Source: Bin87 sp965221295 (lineage in GTDB: Bacteria; Chloroflexota; Dehalococcoidia; Lucifugimonadales; UBA3495). Taken from it: a stretch of 64,000 nt of DNA. The translations under genes were made by a program, and so were the position numbers. The stretch lies in assembly GCA_965221295.1 (NCBI GenBank), contig OZ244879.1:1984001-2048000 (forward strand), read 5' to 3'. Shown in pieces: positions 40,902 through 49,944 of this stretch; position 1 is the first letter of the stretch, and each line of letters opens with the position of its first letter. The notes beneath the pieces were generated by a model. The model worked only from the letters and a program-made list of their open reading frames with translations. It ran no database searches and had not been told where the DNA came from.

Positions 40902-42254
40902 ATGGCCGGACCTCTGCAGGGAATCAGAATCGTCGAGATGGGGCAACTCATCGCCATACCGTCGGCGATGAAGTGGCTGGCCGACATGGGCGCCGAAGTC
41001 ATCCGCCTGGAATCGGTGCAGCGCCTGGAGAGCTACCGTACCGACTCGCTGTACCACAACGACGTGGACGGCGAGTTCTGGAATCGCGGCGCCAATTTCT
41101 ATGAACAGAACCGCAACAAGCTGGGGTTGACCCTGGATCTGAGCCGCGACGAGGGCAGGGAAGTACTCCGGGGCTTAATCGCGGTCGCCGACGTGTTCGC
41201 GGAGAATTTCACCCCCAGGGTCATCAAGAATTTCGGGCTGGAATACGGCGACCTGAAGCGGCTGCGCCCCGATATCATCATGGTGTCGTCCACTGGCTAC
41301 GGCTTTGACGGGCCCTGGTCCAATTTCGGCGCCACCGGACCCGCCACGGAAGGCGCGGCCGGGCTGGCATACCTCACCGGGTACCGGGACGGCGGCCCCA
41401 TGATGTCGGAGATTCCCTACACCGATTACACCGCCGGCGAACATACCGTCACTGCGGTGATGCTGGCGCTCATGCACCGGCTCAACACCGGACAGGGCCA
41501 ATTCATCGATGTTTCCCAGACCCAAACCTGCAGCGCCACCATTCCAGAAGCCTTGCTGGACTGGACTGTCAATGGCCGGACGCCGGAACGCCTGGGCAAC
41601 GAAGACCCGGCTATGGCTCCCCATGGCTGCTACCCATGCGCCGGCGACGACCGCTGGATCGCCATCGCCGTTGATAGCGATGAGGCGTGGTATGGCTTGT
41701 GCCGCGTGATGGGCCGGCCGGACTGGGCGGCGGACGAACGCTACGGCGACACGCTGCGGCGCGTTCAGCATCGCGAAGAGCTGGACAAGATGCTCGGTTT
41801 CGAAACCCGGACCCACGACAACCACCAATTGATGATGAGGTTGCAGGCGGAGGGAGTCGCCGCGGGCGCAGTGATGGATAGCGAAGACCTGCTCTTCAAC
41901 GAGCACCTCAAAGCGCGCCGGTTCTACGAGGTGGTGGCGCATCACCCCGACACGGGAATGCCTCCGTTGCCTTACGCCAGCCGCCCGTGGAAGCTGTCGG
42001 AAACTCCCGCCGATGCGCCCCAGGCCGCGCCCATCATGGGGGAACATAACCAACGGATACTTGCTGACCTGCTCGGCAAAACGGACGCCGAGATCGCTGC
42101 CCTGGAGGAATCGAACATAATCGGCTACGCGCCGTTGACGCCACGCGGCGTGCGTCGTCCCTCGTTGGACGAACAGGTGCGCCAGGGCAGAATGCAGCGC
42201 TACGAGACTGACTATGCGGATCGGGTGCGCCGGTGGTTCGAAATCGACGGCTAA
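40902..42254 (+). CDS. CaiB/BaiF type III CoA-transferase, Asp-containing partner
   Basis: This gene encodes 450 residues from ATG 40902, 1 bp after the previous stop. It reads R-I-V-E-M-G-Q-L-I-A-I-P-S-A-M, L-A-D-M-G-A-E-V-I-R-L-E, and the nucleophile Asp175 in Y-T-D-Y-T-A-G-E-H-T-V, then N-T-G-Q-G-Q-F-I-D-V-S-Q. It transfers CoA between a carboxylate and an acyl-CoA. The adjacent Asp-less paralogue probably forms the second subunit. A C-terminal extension of about 50 residues (R-G-V-R-R-P-S-L-D-E-Q) is present. Confidence 0.88.
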   Translation: MAGPLQGIRIVEMGQLIAIPSAMKWLADMGAEVIRLESVQRLESYRTDSLYHNDVDGEFWNRGANFYEQNRNKLGLTLDLSRDEGREVLRGLIAVADVFAENFTPRVIKNFGLEYGDLKRLRPDIIMVSSTGYGFDGPWSNFGATGPATEGAAGLAYLTGYRDGGPMMSEIPYTDYTAGEHTVTAVMLALMHRLNTGQGQFIDVSQTQTCSATIPEALLDWTVNGRTPERLGNEDPAMAPHGCYPCAGDDRWIAIAVDSDEAWYGLCRVMGRPDWAADERYGDTLRRVQHREELDKMLGFETRTHDNHQLMMRLQAEGVAAGAVMDSEDLLFNEHLKARRFYEVVAHHPDTGMPPLPYASRPWKLSETPADAPQAAPIMGEHNQRILADLLGKTDAEIAALEESNIIGYAPLTPRGVRRPSLDEQVRQGRMQRYETDYADRVRRWFEIDG

Positions 42255-42417
42255 CGTCGTCGTCGCGATTTCTCACCGTAACTGACGTCGCCGCCGCAAC
42301 GCCCGGGGTCAACCGCTCCTCGCTGGTCCATCCGGATACAGGCGATCCGATCGTCCCGCGGCGGCGCTAGTGAACCCACCCGCGATCCTCCAGCGGCCGC
42401 GATCCCAACTCAAACCC

Positions 42418-42443
42418 AAGCGCCCCGGCAAGCCGGGGCGCTT
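42418..42443. terminator. Bidirectional terminator between CaiB and leuD
   Basis: AAGCGCCCCGGC (42418-42429) and GCCGGGGCGCTT (42432-42443) form a 12-bp stem between convergent genes, followed by TTA on the plus strand and preceded by AA, so it can work in both directions. Confidence 0.75.
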
Positions 42444-42470
42444 TAGCAATCTGATGTGATGGTTGGCCCC

Positions 42471-43061
42471 TCAGCTCTGGCGCGATTCAAACGCGCCGAT
42501 GGCGTCCTCGTGCTGTAGCGTCAGGCCAATGTCGTCGAGGCCGTTGAGCAGACAGTACCGGCGAAATTCGTCCACCTCGAAGGGCACGACGATTTCTTCG
42601 TCGGCGTCGCGAACCTGCTTGGCCTCCAGGTCAACGGTCAGCTGGAATCCGGGGTTGGCCTTCGACTTGTCCATGATCCGGCGAACGTCTGCTTCGGGCA
42701 GAACCAGCGGCAGCAGGCCGTTCTTGAAGCAGTTGTTGAAGAAGATGTCGGCGAAGCTGGGGGCGATCACGCACCGAATGCCGTAGTCATCCAGCGCCCA
42801 GGGCGCGTGTTCCCGGGAGGATCCGCAACCGAAATTGGGTCCCGAAACCAGGATCTTGGCGTTTCGGTACGGCTCTTGATTCAGCATGAAATCCGGGTTT
42901 TCGGACCCATCTTCATTGTAACGGTACCGGTCGAACAGGTTTTTGCCAAAGCCGGTGCGCTCAATGCTCTTGAGGTACACGGCGGGGATGATCATGTCGG
43001 TGTCAACGTTGACCGCGTCCAACGGGGCAACCGCGCCTTGCAAAGTCACGAACGGTTCCAT
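42471..43061 (-). CDS. leuD: 3-isopropylmalate dehydratase, small subunit
   Basis: This gene encodes 196 residues from ATG 43061, with GAGGAAG upstream. It carries N-V-D-T-D-M-I-I-P, G-P-N-F-G-C-G-S-S-R-E-H-A (the substrate-binding loop of the swivel domain) and L-P-E-A-D-V-R-R-I. Together with LeuC it isomerises 2- to 3-isopropylmalate in leucine synthesis. It follows leuC by 65 bp on the same strand. The aconitase-family members HacB and PmdD are alternatives, but the length (about 196) and neighbour fit LeuD. Confidence 0.88.
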   Translation of the reverse strand: MEPFVTLQGAVAPLDAVNVDTDMIIPAVYLKSIERTGFGKNLFDRYRYNEDGSENPDFMLNQEPYRNAKILVSGPNFGCGSSREHAPWALDDYGIRCVIAPSFADIFFNNCFKNGLLPLVLPEADVRRIMDKSKANPGFQLTVDLEAKQVRDADEEIVVPFEVDEFRRYCLLNGLDDIGLTLQHEDAIGAFESRQS

Positions 43062-43126
43062 ACTTTCTTCCTCGCGTTCTGGTCGCTGAGAGATTGGGCC
43101 GGCCGCATCGGCCAGGTCGTGGCGAT

Positions 43127-44530
43127 CTAGAAGTCCCGCACGTCCACGAAGTGGCCGGCGATTGCGGCGGCGGCGGCCATTTCCGGGCTGACCAAGTGGG
43201 TGCGGCCGCCCTTGCCCTGCCGGCCCTCGAAGTTCCGGTTGGAGGTTGATGCGCACCGCTGCCCGGGATCCAGGATGTCCGGGTTCATGCCCAGGCACAT
43301 CGAGCAACCGGCTACCCGCCAGTCGAACCCGGCGTCTTTGAACACCTGGTCGAGGCCTTCCGCTTCCGCCTGCGCCTTCACCCTCGCTGAACCTGGGACA
43401 ACCATCGCGTACACGTCCGAATTGACTCGCCGACCCCGTATCACGCCGGCGGCGGCGCGCAGGTCGTCGATCCGCGCGTTGGTGCAAGCTCCGAGGAATA
43501 CGCGATCGATCTTGATGTCTTCGATGCGCTGGTTGGGCTCAAGCCCCATGTACTCCAGGGCGCGCTCGGCCGCTTCCCGTTCTGCTGTGGAGCCGAAGGA
43601 CGCGGGATCCGGCACGCGGTCGGTGATGGGCGCCACCATGTCGGGCTTGGTTCCCCAGGTCACGAAGGGAGCCAAGTCAGCGGCGTTGATCACAATGGTG
43701 CGGTCGTAGGCGGCGCCGGAATCGGTTGCCAGGGTTCGCCATTCTTCGATCTTGGCTTCCAGCTCTGCGCCCTTGGGGGCGTAGGGACGGGTGCGAACGT
43801 AGTCGAAGGTCGTGTCGTCAGGCGCGATCATGCCGGCCCGCGCGCCTCCTTCGATGCTCATGTTGCAGACGGTCATGCGCCCGTCCATGGACAGGCCGCG
43901 TATGGCCTCTCCGGTGTACTCTATGACGTGCCCGGTGCCCCCGTTGACCCCCATGTGGCCAATGATGCCCAGGATGATGTCCTTGGCGGAGACGCCGCTG
44001 GGGAGTTCGCCATCCACGCGAACCTCCATGGTGCGGGGTTTGAACTGCCGCAGGGTCTGGGTCGCCAGCACGTGCTCAACTTCGGAGGTTCCGATGCCCA
44101 CGGCGAAACAACCCAGGGCGCCGTGGGTCGAGGTGTGGCTGTCGCCGCACACCACGGTCTTGCCGGGCAACGTGTACCCGAGATCCGGCCCGATGACGTG
44201 GACGATGCCCTGATTTTCGCTGAAACGGTCGTAGTAGAAGGGCAACCCGAATTCGGCGGCGTTGCGGTCCAGGGCGTCCAGTTGCGCCTTGGATATCTGG
44301 TCCTCGACGGGTCGCGTGAGTTCCCAAGTTGGCGTGTTGTGGTCCGCGGTGGCAACGGTCAGGTCGGGACGGCGTACTTTGCGACCAGCCATGCGCAGTC
44401 CGTCAAACGCCTGAGGAGACGTCACCTCGTGGACCAGATGCAGGTCAATGTAAATGAGCGATGGCTGCCCCGGCTCTTCGTGCACCACGTGGGCATCCCA
44501 AATCTTCTCGAACATGGTTCGGGGGGCCAA
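43127..44530 (-). CDS. leuC: 3-isopropylmalate dehydratase, large subunit
   Basis: This gene encodes 467 residues from TTG 44530, with GGAGG 7 nt upstream. The methionine at 44515 lacks such a site. The start gives a family-like N-terminus: M-A-P-R-T-M-F-E-K-I-W-D-A-H. Fe-S-cluster cysteines are in F-L-G-A-C-T-N-A and C-S-M-C-L-G-M-N-P-D. Substrate motifs V-C-G-D-S-H-T-S-T-H-G and V-A-T-A-D-H-N-T-P are present. The [4Fe-4S] aconitase-type catalytic subunit pairs with LeuD directly downstream. Confidence 0.92.
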   Translation of the reverse strand: MAPRTMFEKIWDAHVVHEEPGQPSLIYIDLHLVHEVTSPQAFDGLRMAGRKVRRPDLTVATADHNTPTWELTRPVEDQISKAQLDALDRNAAEFGLPFYYDRFSENQGIVHVIGPDLGYTLPGKTVVCGDSHTSTHGALGCFAVGIGTSEVEHVLATQTLRQFKPRTMEVRVDGELPSGVSAKDIILGIIGHMGVNGGTGHVIEYTGEAIRGLSMDGRMTVCNMSIEGGARAGMIAPDDTTFDYVRTRPYAPKGAELEAKIEEWRTLATDSGAAYDRTIVINAADLAPFVTWGTKPDMVAPITDRVPDPASFGSTAEREAAERALEYMGLEPNQRIEDIKIDRVFLGACTNARIDDLRAAAGVIRGRRVNSDVYAMVVPGSARVKAQAEAEGLDQVFKDAGFDWRVAGCSMCLGMNPDILDPGQRCASTSNRNFEGRQGKGGRTHLVSPEMAAAAAIAGHFVDVRDF

Positions 44531-44593
44531 TTTTATTCCTCCTCCAGCGGGGGCCACGCGGCGGCGCGACCAAGATCACAATGCGGCTCGGCT

Positions 44594-44599
44594 ATTATA
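44594..44599 (-). promoter_or_regulatory. -10 element of the leuC-leuD operon
   Basis: The minus strand has a perfect TATAAT preceded by GCGC. TTGGGA (44615-44620) is a weak -35 candidate at 15 nt. The element lies 64 nt upstream of the TTG start, between the antiporter stop (44624) and leuC. Confidence 0.5.
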
Positions 44600-44623
44600 G
44601 CGCTTCGGGTCGGCTCCCAATTT

Positions 44624-46264
44624 TTAATGCGCCGCGCCGGCCTCCAGGGTAATCAGTTCCACAATGTCGCTCCTGGTCACGGCGCCCAGGAACCGCTCCG
44701 AGTCTCGCTCGACGATGGGGATTACCGAAACGCTGTTTTCCGACATGCGGTTCAGCACGTCTTCCACCGGCTCTTCGGGCCAGCCCACCGGCGCTTCTGT
44801 TCTCAGCGTCTGGGCTAGCGTGGTGCTGGCCCACGAGTTCTTGGGCAGGTACCGGAGCATTTCCAAAGACACCACGCCCATCAGAGCGCCTTTGTCCACC
44901 ACCACATAATCGCTCTGGTGCGGCACGATCCAACGTTCGGTGAAGTCCCGCACCGAGATCGACGAATCTACATGGGTGCGCGTGCGGTCCAATATGTCAT
45001 TGACGGTCATGTCGTCCAGGGCGAACCCGAGCACGTTGGCGGGAATGTCATCCAGGGTGGTCGGCAAGTCTGGCTTGCGGCTGGCCCGTCCGACTGTGAA
45101 GGTGATGACCGGCGGCATCAACAGTATGTAGCAGAACATCACCAGTACCAAGAAGGAGAACACGACCTCGTTGATCGTCCCAGTTTCACGAAGCACCAGC
45201 AGCAGCGCGATTTCCGCCACGCCTTTGCCCATGAGGCCGGACGCCACCGCGTAGGGCACGGTGAGGCGGGCCACGTAAGCTCCGATGAACGCTCCGACGA
45301 AATTGCCGGCCAGGGGAACCAACGCCAACGCCAGCATCGCCCATGGGTTCAGCGTAACGAACGAGAAGGTGAAATGCAGGCCCGCCGACGCGAAGAACAG
45401 CGGAACAAAAAATCCCTCGGCAACGCTGCGCAGACCGGGGATGATCTCGCGGCGAGCCTGGTACGAGAGGCCGGAGAGCGCGGCGCCGAACAGCAAGGCC
45501 CCCAGCGAACCATGCAATCCCATGCGTTCCGCGCCGTACACCGTCAGGAACAGGACGCCAATCAGCAAACCCAAGGACAACTGGGGAACCTGGATCACAC
45601 GCTGCAGCAAGGATACCAGCGGCGGCAACACCCGGGACGACAATATCCACGAGACCACCGCGAACCCAGCGATCTTGCCCAACAGTATCAGGATGCCGAC
45701 CACCGAGAGTTCATGCGTTTGCTCACCGATGCTGAACCCGATCAGCAGCAGCGTGATCAATTCGGCAATGACAACCACCGTAAAGATCTGGAGGCCAACG
45801 GGCTCCTTGAGCTTTCCTTCATCAGCGAGCACCTTGGCCACGATGCCAAGGCTGGTCATGGACAATATTCCCGCCAGCGCCACTGCCTTGGTGAACGTCA
45901 AGCCAAGCCCGAAATCAAATATGAAATCCGTCGTAACCAGCAGCGAAACGCCGATGGACACCACAACCGACACTATGGCGGTAAGGAAATAGCGACCTTT
46001 GAGAGTCGCCATGAAACTGGAAATATCGATCTCGTCCAGGCCAATCAGGAAAAAGAAGATGAACACCCCCAGCGTGAGTAGCAGGTCCAGGTGTTCGGCG
46101 GAATGAATTGACCAGAGGCCGGTCAATTCCAAAACGGGCCCCAGGAACATACCGGCGGCCGCGTAGGCGACAATCGCGTTCAGCCTCAGGCGGCGGAATA
46201 CGCCTTCCGCGAGCTTGGTGGCAATCACCAAGAGCCCCAGGGATAGCAGCGCTTCGTGATTCAT
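44624..46264 (-). CDS. CPA2-family cation/proton antiporter with a C-terminal CBS pair
   Basis: This gene encodes 546 residues from ATG 46264. There are twelve or more transmembrane segments from the start to about residue 385 (L-L-S-L-G-L-L-V-I-A-T-K-L-A-E, F-I-F-F-F-L-I-G-L-D-E-I-D), typical of KefB/NapA-type exchangers. The cytoplasmic tail contains two CBS-like motifs (Y-V-V-V-D-K-G-A-L-M-G-V-V-S, then S-V-I-P-I-V-E-R-D-S-E), suggesting nucleotide regulation of transport. The ribosome site is weak (AAGGAG 15 nt upstream). The gene reads toward leuC with a separate promoter for leuC. Confidence 0.85.
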   Translation of the reverse strand: MNHEALLSLGLLVIATKLAEGVFRRLRLNAIVAYAAAGMFLGPVLELTGLWSIHSAEHLDLLLTLGVFIFFFLIGLDEIDISSFMATLKGRYFLTAIVSVVVSIGVSLLVTTDFIFDFGLGLTFTKAVALAGILSMTSLGIVAKVLADEGKLKEPVGLQIFTVVVIAELITLLLIGFSIGEQTHELSVVGILILLGKIAGFAVVSWILSSRVLPPLVSLLQRVIQVPQLSLGLLIGVLFLTVYGAERMGLHGSLGALLFGAALSGLSYQARREIIPGLRSVAEGFFVPLFFASAGLHFTFSFVTLNPWAMLALALVPLAGNFVGAFIGAYVARLTVPYAVASGLMGKGVAEIALLLVLRETGTINEVVFSFLVLVMFCYILLMPPVITFTVGRASRKPDLPTTLDDIPANVLGFALDDMTVNDILDRTRTHVDSSISVRDFTERWIVPHQSDYVVVDKGALMGVVSLEMLRYLPKNSWASTTLAQTLRTEAPVGWPEEPVEDVLNRMSENSVSVIPIVERDSERFLGAVTRSDIVELITLEAGAAH

Positions 46265-46405
46265 CCAGCCGTGTCTCGCTCCTTTGATCCTGCCCCGGCT
46301 TGGGGATGCGCTACTGGCATCGTTGCCCTCGCCTAAGGACCGTGATGGTTCCACCAGAGTGGTTCAATCGTCGGGCGCGCCTATTATTCCCCAAAAGCCG
46401 CCCTC

Positions 46406-47076
46406 GCACAAGCGCGGCAATCCCACTGTCCACAGCCAACAACCGCGCTCCGCGAGCCACCGCGTTCCCGGCCTGTCATTGCGAGCGCTGTCATTGCGAG
46501 CGAAGCGCGGCAATCCCGCTGACCACAACCAACAACCGCCCAGCGCGGGTCACGGCCACTCCCCTCCTGTCATTGCGAGGCCGAAGGCCGTGGCAATCTC
46601 GTTGACCGCAACCAACGGCCGTTCGCACCCGCTCCGCTCCAGCGGCCGTTCGCACCAGCGTCGAGATTGCCGCGTCGCTATCGCTCCTCGCAATGACTGT
46701 TCGGTGATGCGAGCGCCCCCACTGCGCAAAGCTCCAGCAATTCTTCTTGACTCTCAAGACAGTTGCTGTCGTTGCGTGCGAAGCGCGGCAATCCCACTGC
46801 CCACAGCCAACAACCGCCCAGCGCGGGTAACGGCCACTCCCCTCCTGTCATTGCGAGGCCGAAGGCCGTGGCAATCTCGTTGACCGCAACCAACGGCCGT
46901 TCGCACCCGCTCCGCCCCAGCCGCCGTTCGCCCAAGCGTCCAGATTGCCGCGTCGCTATCGCTCCTCGCAATGACAGTTCGGTGATGCGAGCGCCCCCAC
47001 TGCGCAGAGTGCCAGCAATTCTTCTTGACTCTCAAGACAGTTGCTGTCATTGCGAGCGAAGCGCGGCAATCCCGCC
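46406..47076. repeat. Tandem array of a 278-bp repeat containing CATTGCGAG inverted repeats
   Basis: Two full copies lie at 46489-46766 and 46767-47044, with a partial third copy to about 47076 and fragments back to 46406. Each copy holds an inverted repeat: TGTCATTGCGAGG (46568-46580 and 46846-46858) against CCTCGCAATGAC (46686-46697 and 46964-46975). No transposase is present. The array fills the spacer between the antiporter and the aminopeptidase genes. This 935-bp interval holds no protein gene I could support. Confidence 0.9.
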
Positions 47077-47096
47077 GCCCATCGACGAGGACCGCG

Positions 47097-47124
47097 TTGG
47101 AGAACACCATACCGTCCTTAAAAT
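47097..47124 (+). promoter_or_regulatory. Candidate promoter of the M1 aminopeptidase gene
   Basis: TTGGAG (47097-47102), 16 nt, TAAAAT (47119-47124), about 75 nt before ATG 47200. It lies just after the repeat array. Confidence 0.4.
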
Positions 47125-47199
47125 TCCGGTGTGATAAACTTGCGCCGCAGTCCCATTGCGCCAACAACGCTTTGCGCAAATACCCCGGAGGATTTCCCG

Positions 47200-49815
47200 A
47201 TGCCTTCCGCTGAACCAGTTGTTTTGCCCGACAACGTTCGTCCGATCCATTACGATCTGACGTTGACGCCGAATTTCGCGGATTTCACCTTCGCGGGCGA
47301 TGTGGACATCACGGTGCGCATGGAACCGGGCGTTACTGAAATCCTCTTGCACTGCGCTGAGATCACCATCGATTCGGCCTCCGTGCGCTGGACCGACACT
47401 GGCGGCGACCACGAGGAGCAAGCCCAGGGAATCACCTACAACGCAGACGCGGAAACTGCCACCATCAGCGTCGCTGGCATACCCTCCGACGGTTTGGTGG
47501 GCAACCCCCGGCTGCGCATGAAGTTCACCGGTGAACTGAACGACAAGCTCCGCGGATTCTATCGCAGCCAATACACCAACCCGGAAGGCGAAACCGCTTA
47601 CTTGGCCACCACCCAATTCGAGGCCACCGACGCCCGCCGCGCGCTGCCCTGCTGGGACGAACCCGCGGTCAAGGCCACCTTCCAGGTGACGCTGAACGTC
47701 CCCGAAGCAATGGCCGCGGTGTCCAACACCCCGATCATCGAAGAGAAACCCGGGGAATCGCCCGGCGTCAAAACGGTTCGCTTCGGCGCCACCCCCATCA
47801 TGTCCACCTACCTGCTGGCCTTCGTCATCGGAGACCTCACCCACATCGAGAAGGAAGCGGCTGACGGAACCGTGGTCGGTGTCTGGACGACCCGTGGCAA
47901 GGAGGAACAGGGGCAATTCGCCCTCGATACCTCGGTCAAGCTCCTGTCATTCTTCAACGACTACTTCGGAATACCGTACCCACTGCCCAAGCTGGACCAC
48001 CTGGCCATCCCCGATTTCGCAGCCGGCGCAATGGAGAATTGGGGCTGCGTGACTTACCGAGAAACCGCCCTGTTGGTCGATCCCGCCAACTCGTCAGCGG
48101 GGACTCGGCAACGGGTGGCGGAGGTCGTGGCCCACGAAATGGCCCACATGTGGTTCGGCGACCTGGTGACCATGGCCTGGTGGGATGACCTGTGGCTCAA
48201 CGAGAGCTTCGCCACTTGGGTCGGCACCAAGGCTGTGGACTGGCTGTTCCCCGAGTGGTCAATGTGGACTCAGTTCGTCAACATGGACACCAACCGGGCG
48301 TTCAATCTGGACGGTTTGAAGAACTCCCACCCCATCGAACAGGAGGTTCTGCACCCGGCGGAGGTCAGCCAGCTGTTCGACGCGATCAGTTACAGTAAAG
48401 GCGGCTCCGTGTTGCGAATGCTGGAGCATTTCCTCACCCCTGCCAGTTTCCGCTCCGGCCTGAACGTGTACCTCAACCGCCACTCCTACGCCAACGCCCG
48501 CACCACGGACCTATGGACGGCCCTCGAGGAAGCTTCCGGCCAGCCGGTGAACAGCATCATGAGCAGTTGGACCGGGCAGATGGGATACCCAGTGCTCGAC
48601 GTGGCCGCCACCGCCACCACTGGCGGGCTGACGCTGGAGGTCAAACAGGAACGCTTCGTTTTCGATTCCGTATTGGGGGACGACCCGGACCAAGATGACG
48701 AAGAACAGATCTGGCCCGTTCCCCTGACCGTGGCGGCGGAAGGCGTGGGACTCACCGCCACCCTGGTCAACGCCGCCACTGGAGCCGTGGCCATCGAAAC
48801 CCCGGCGACCCCGGACTGGTTCAAGGTGAACCCGGAACAGACCGGATTTTACCGGGTCAACTACACCGACGCCGACTGGGATAATTTGGTTCCGGTGATT
48901 GCCAACCTCACTCTGCCCGCCACCGACCGGCTGGGCATCCAAAACGACGCCTACGCCTTGGCCAAGGCCGGCCTGTTGCCCGTAACCCGCTTCCTCACCC
49001 TGGCCGAGGCCTACCAGAACGAAACCGACGCCTCGGTTTGGAGCGACCTGGCCACCAACCTGCGCGAGATCGAAGGGCTGATCGCCAACGAACCCTGCCT
49101 AGAATCGTTCCGGGCTTTCGGCCGCCGGCTTTTCTCCCCCGTCGCGCAACGTTCCGGTTGGGAACCGCAACCCGGCGAGGGGCACCTCGATTCGCTCCTG
49201 CGCTCCACCGCCCTCAGCCAGGCCGGCGTCTATGGCGACCCAACCGTGGTCTCCCGAGCCCAAGAATTGTTCGAGCAATACCAGTCCGACGCTGCCAGTG
49301 TGCCCCCCGACCTCCGTGGCGTCGTGTTCAGCCTGGCGGCGCAGTACGGCGACCGCGACAGGTACGACCGCATTTGGGAGCTGGAACGCGCTGCCGAGCT
49401 GCACGAAGAGAAGATCCGTTTGCTCATGTCTCTGGCTCGCTTCCAACAGCAGGATCTCTTGCGCGAAACCCTGGATCGTTCCTTGACCGACGATGTAAGG
49501 CTGCAGGACACCATCTTCGTGGTCGCGGCCGTGGCCGCCAACCACCAGGGAACCGACCTCGCCTGGGACTTTCTCAAAGAACAGTGGGACGAATTCGACC
49601 GCCGCTACGGCGGAGGCGGATTCGGTCTCATGCGGCTGGTTGCCATCACCAATTCTTTCACCACCAACGAGAAGCGCGACGACGTGTCGGCATTCTTCGA
49701 GGCCCACCCGACCCCGGCGGCCGAACGCACCATTCGGCAGGCCCTGGAACGCATCGCCCTCAACGTGGCCTGGCTGGACCGCAATCGTCAGGAGTTGGCG
49801 CGGTACTTTGGGTGA
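47200..49815 (+). CDS. pepN: M1-family zinc aminopeptidase
   Basis: This gene encodes 871 residues from ATG 47200, with CCGGAGG upstream. It carries the substrate loop G-A-M-E-N-W-G and the zinc motif HEMAHMWFGDLVTMAWW followed by N-E-S-F-A (HExxH, 18 residues, E). The C-terminal ERAP1-like helical domain spans about residues 540-871. M1 aminopeptidases remove N-terminal residues from peptides and the size fits cytosolic forms. No signal peptide is evident. The gene is monocistronic, with a promoter after the repeat array. Confidence 0.92.
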   Translation: MPSAEPVVLPDNVRPIHYDLTLTPNFADFTFAGDVDITVRMEPGVTEILLHCAEITIDSASVRWTDTGGDHEEQAQGITYNADAETATISVAGIPSDGLVGNPRLRMKFTGELNDKLRGFYRSQYTNPEGETAYLATTQFEATDARRALPCWDEPAVKATFQVTLNVPEAMAAVSNTPIIEEKPGESPGVKTVRFGATPIMSTYLLAFVIGDLTHIEKEAADGTVVGVWTTRGKEEQGQFALDTSVKLLSFFNDYFGIPYPLPKLDHLAIPDFAAGAMENWGCVTYRETALLVDPANSSAGTRQRVAEVVAHEMAHMWFGDLVTMAWWDDLWLNESFATWVGTKAVDWLFPEWSMWTQFVNMDTNRAFNLDGLKNSHPIEQEVLHPAEVSQLFDAISYSKGGSVLRMLEHFLTPASFRSGLNVYLNRHSYANARTTDLWTALEEASGQPVNSIMSSWTGQMGYPVLDVAATATTGGLTLEVKQERFVFDSVLGDDPDQDDEEQIWPVPLTVAAEGVGLTATLVNAATGAVAIETPATPDWFKVNPEQTGFYRVNYTDADWDNLVPVIANLTLPATDRLGIQNDAYALAKAGLLPVTRFLTLAEAYQNETDASVWSDLATNLREIEGLIANEPCLESFRAFGRRLFSPVAQRSGWEPQPGEGHLDSLLRSTALSQAGVYGDPTVVSRAQELFEQYQSDAASVPPDLRGVVFSLAAQYGDRDRYDRIWELERAAELHEEKIRLLMSLARFQQQDLLRETLDRSLTDDVRLQDTIFVVAAVAANHQGTDLAWDFLKEQWDEFDRRYGGGGFGLMRLVAITNSFTTNEKRDDVSAFFEAHPTPAAERTIRQALERIALNVAWLDRNRQELARYFG

Positions 49816-49889
49816 TCTCGGCGCCGCCCAATCGGGTAGCGTCCCCCGCCAAAATCGGCTCGCCATTCGGCGTTTTCCCGACGGCCCGT

Positions 49890-49918
49890 TTGACACGGTT
49901 GCCGAATGCGGGTAGCCT
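49890..49918 (+). promoter_or_regulatory. Promoter of the split methionine synthase operon
   Basis: A perfect -35 TTGACA (49890-49895), 17 nt, then TAGCCT (49913-49918) lie about 27 nt before ATG 49945. Confidence 0.5.
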
Positions 49919-49944
49919 TGATTTTGAAATGACGCCAACGCCAA

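Noticed and set aside
46489..47076. Possible CRISPR array at the 278-bp repeats.
   Set aside because: The repeated unit is far too long, there are no unique spacers of constant size, and no cas genes occur. The units resemble dispersed inverted-repeat elements.
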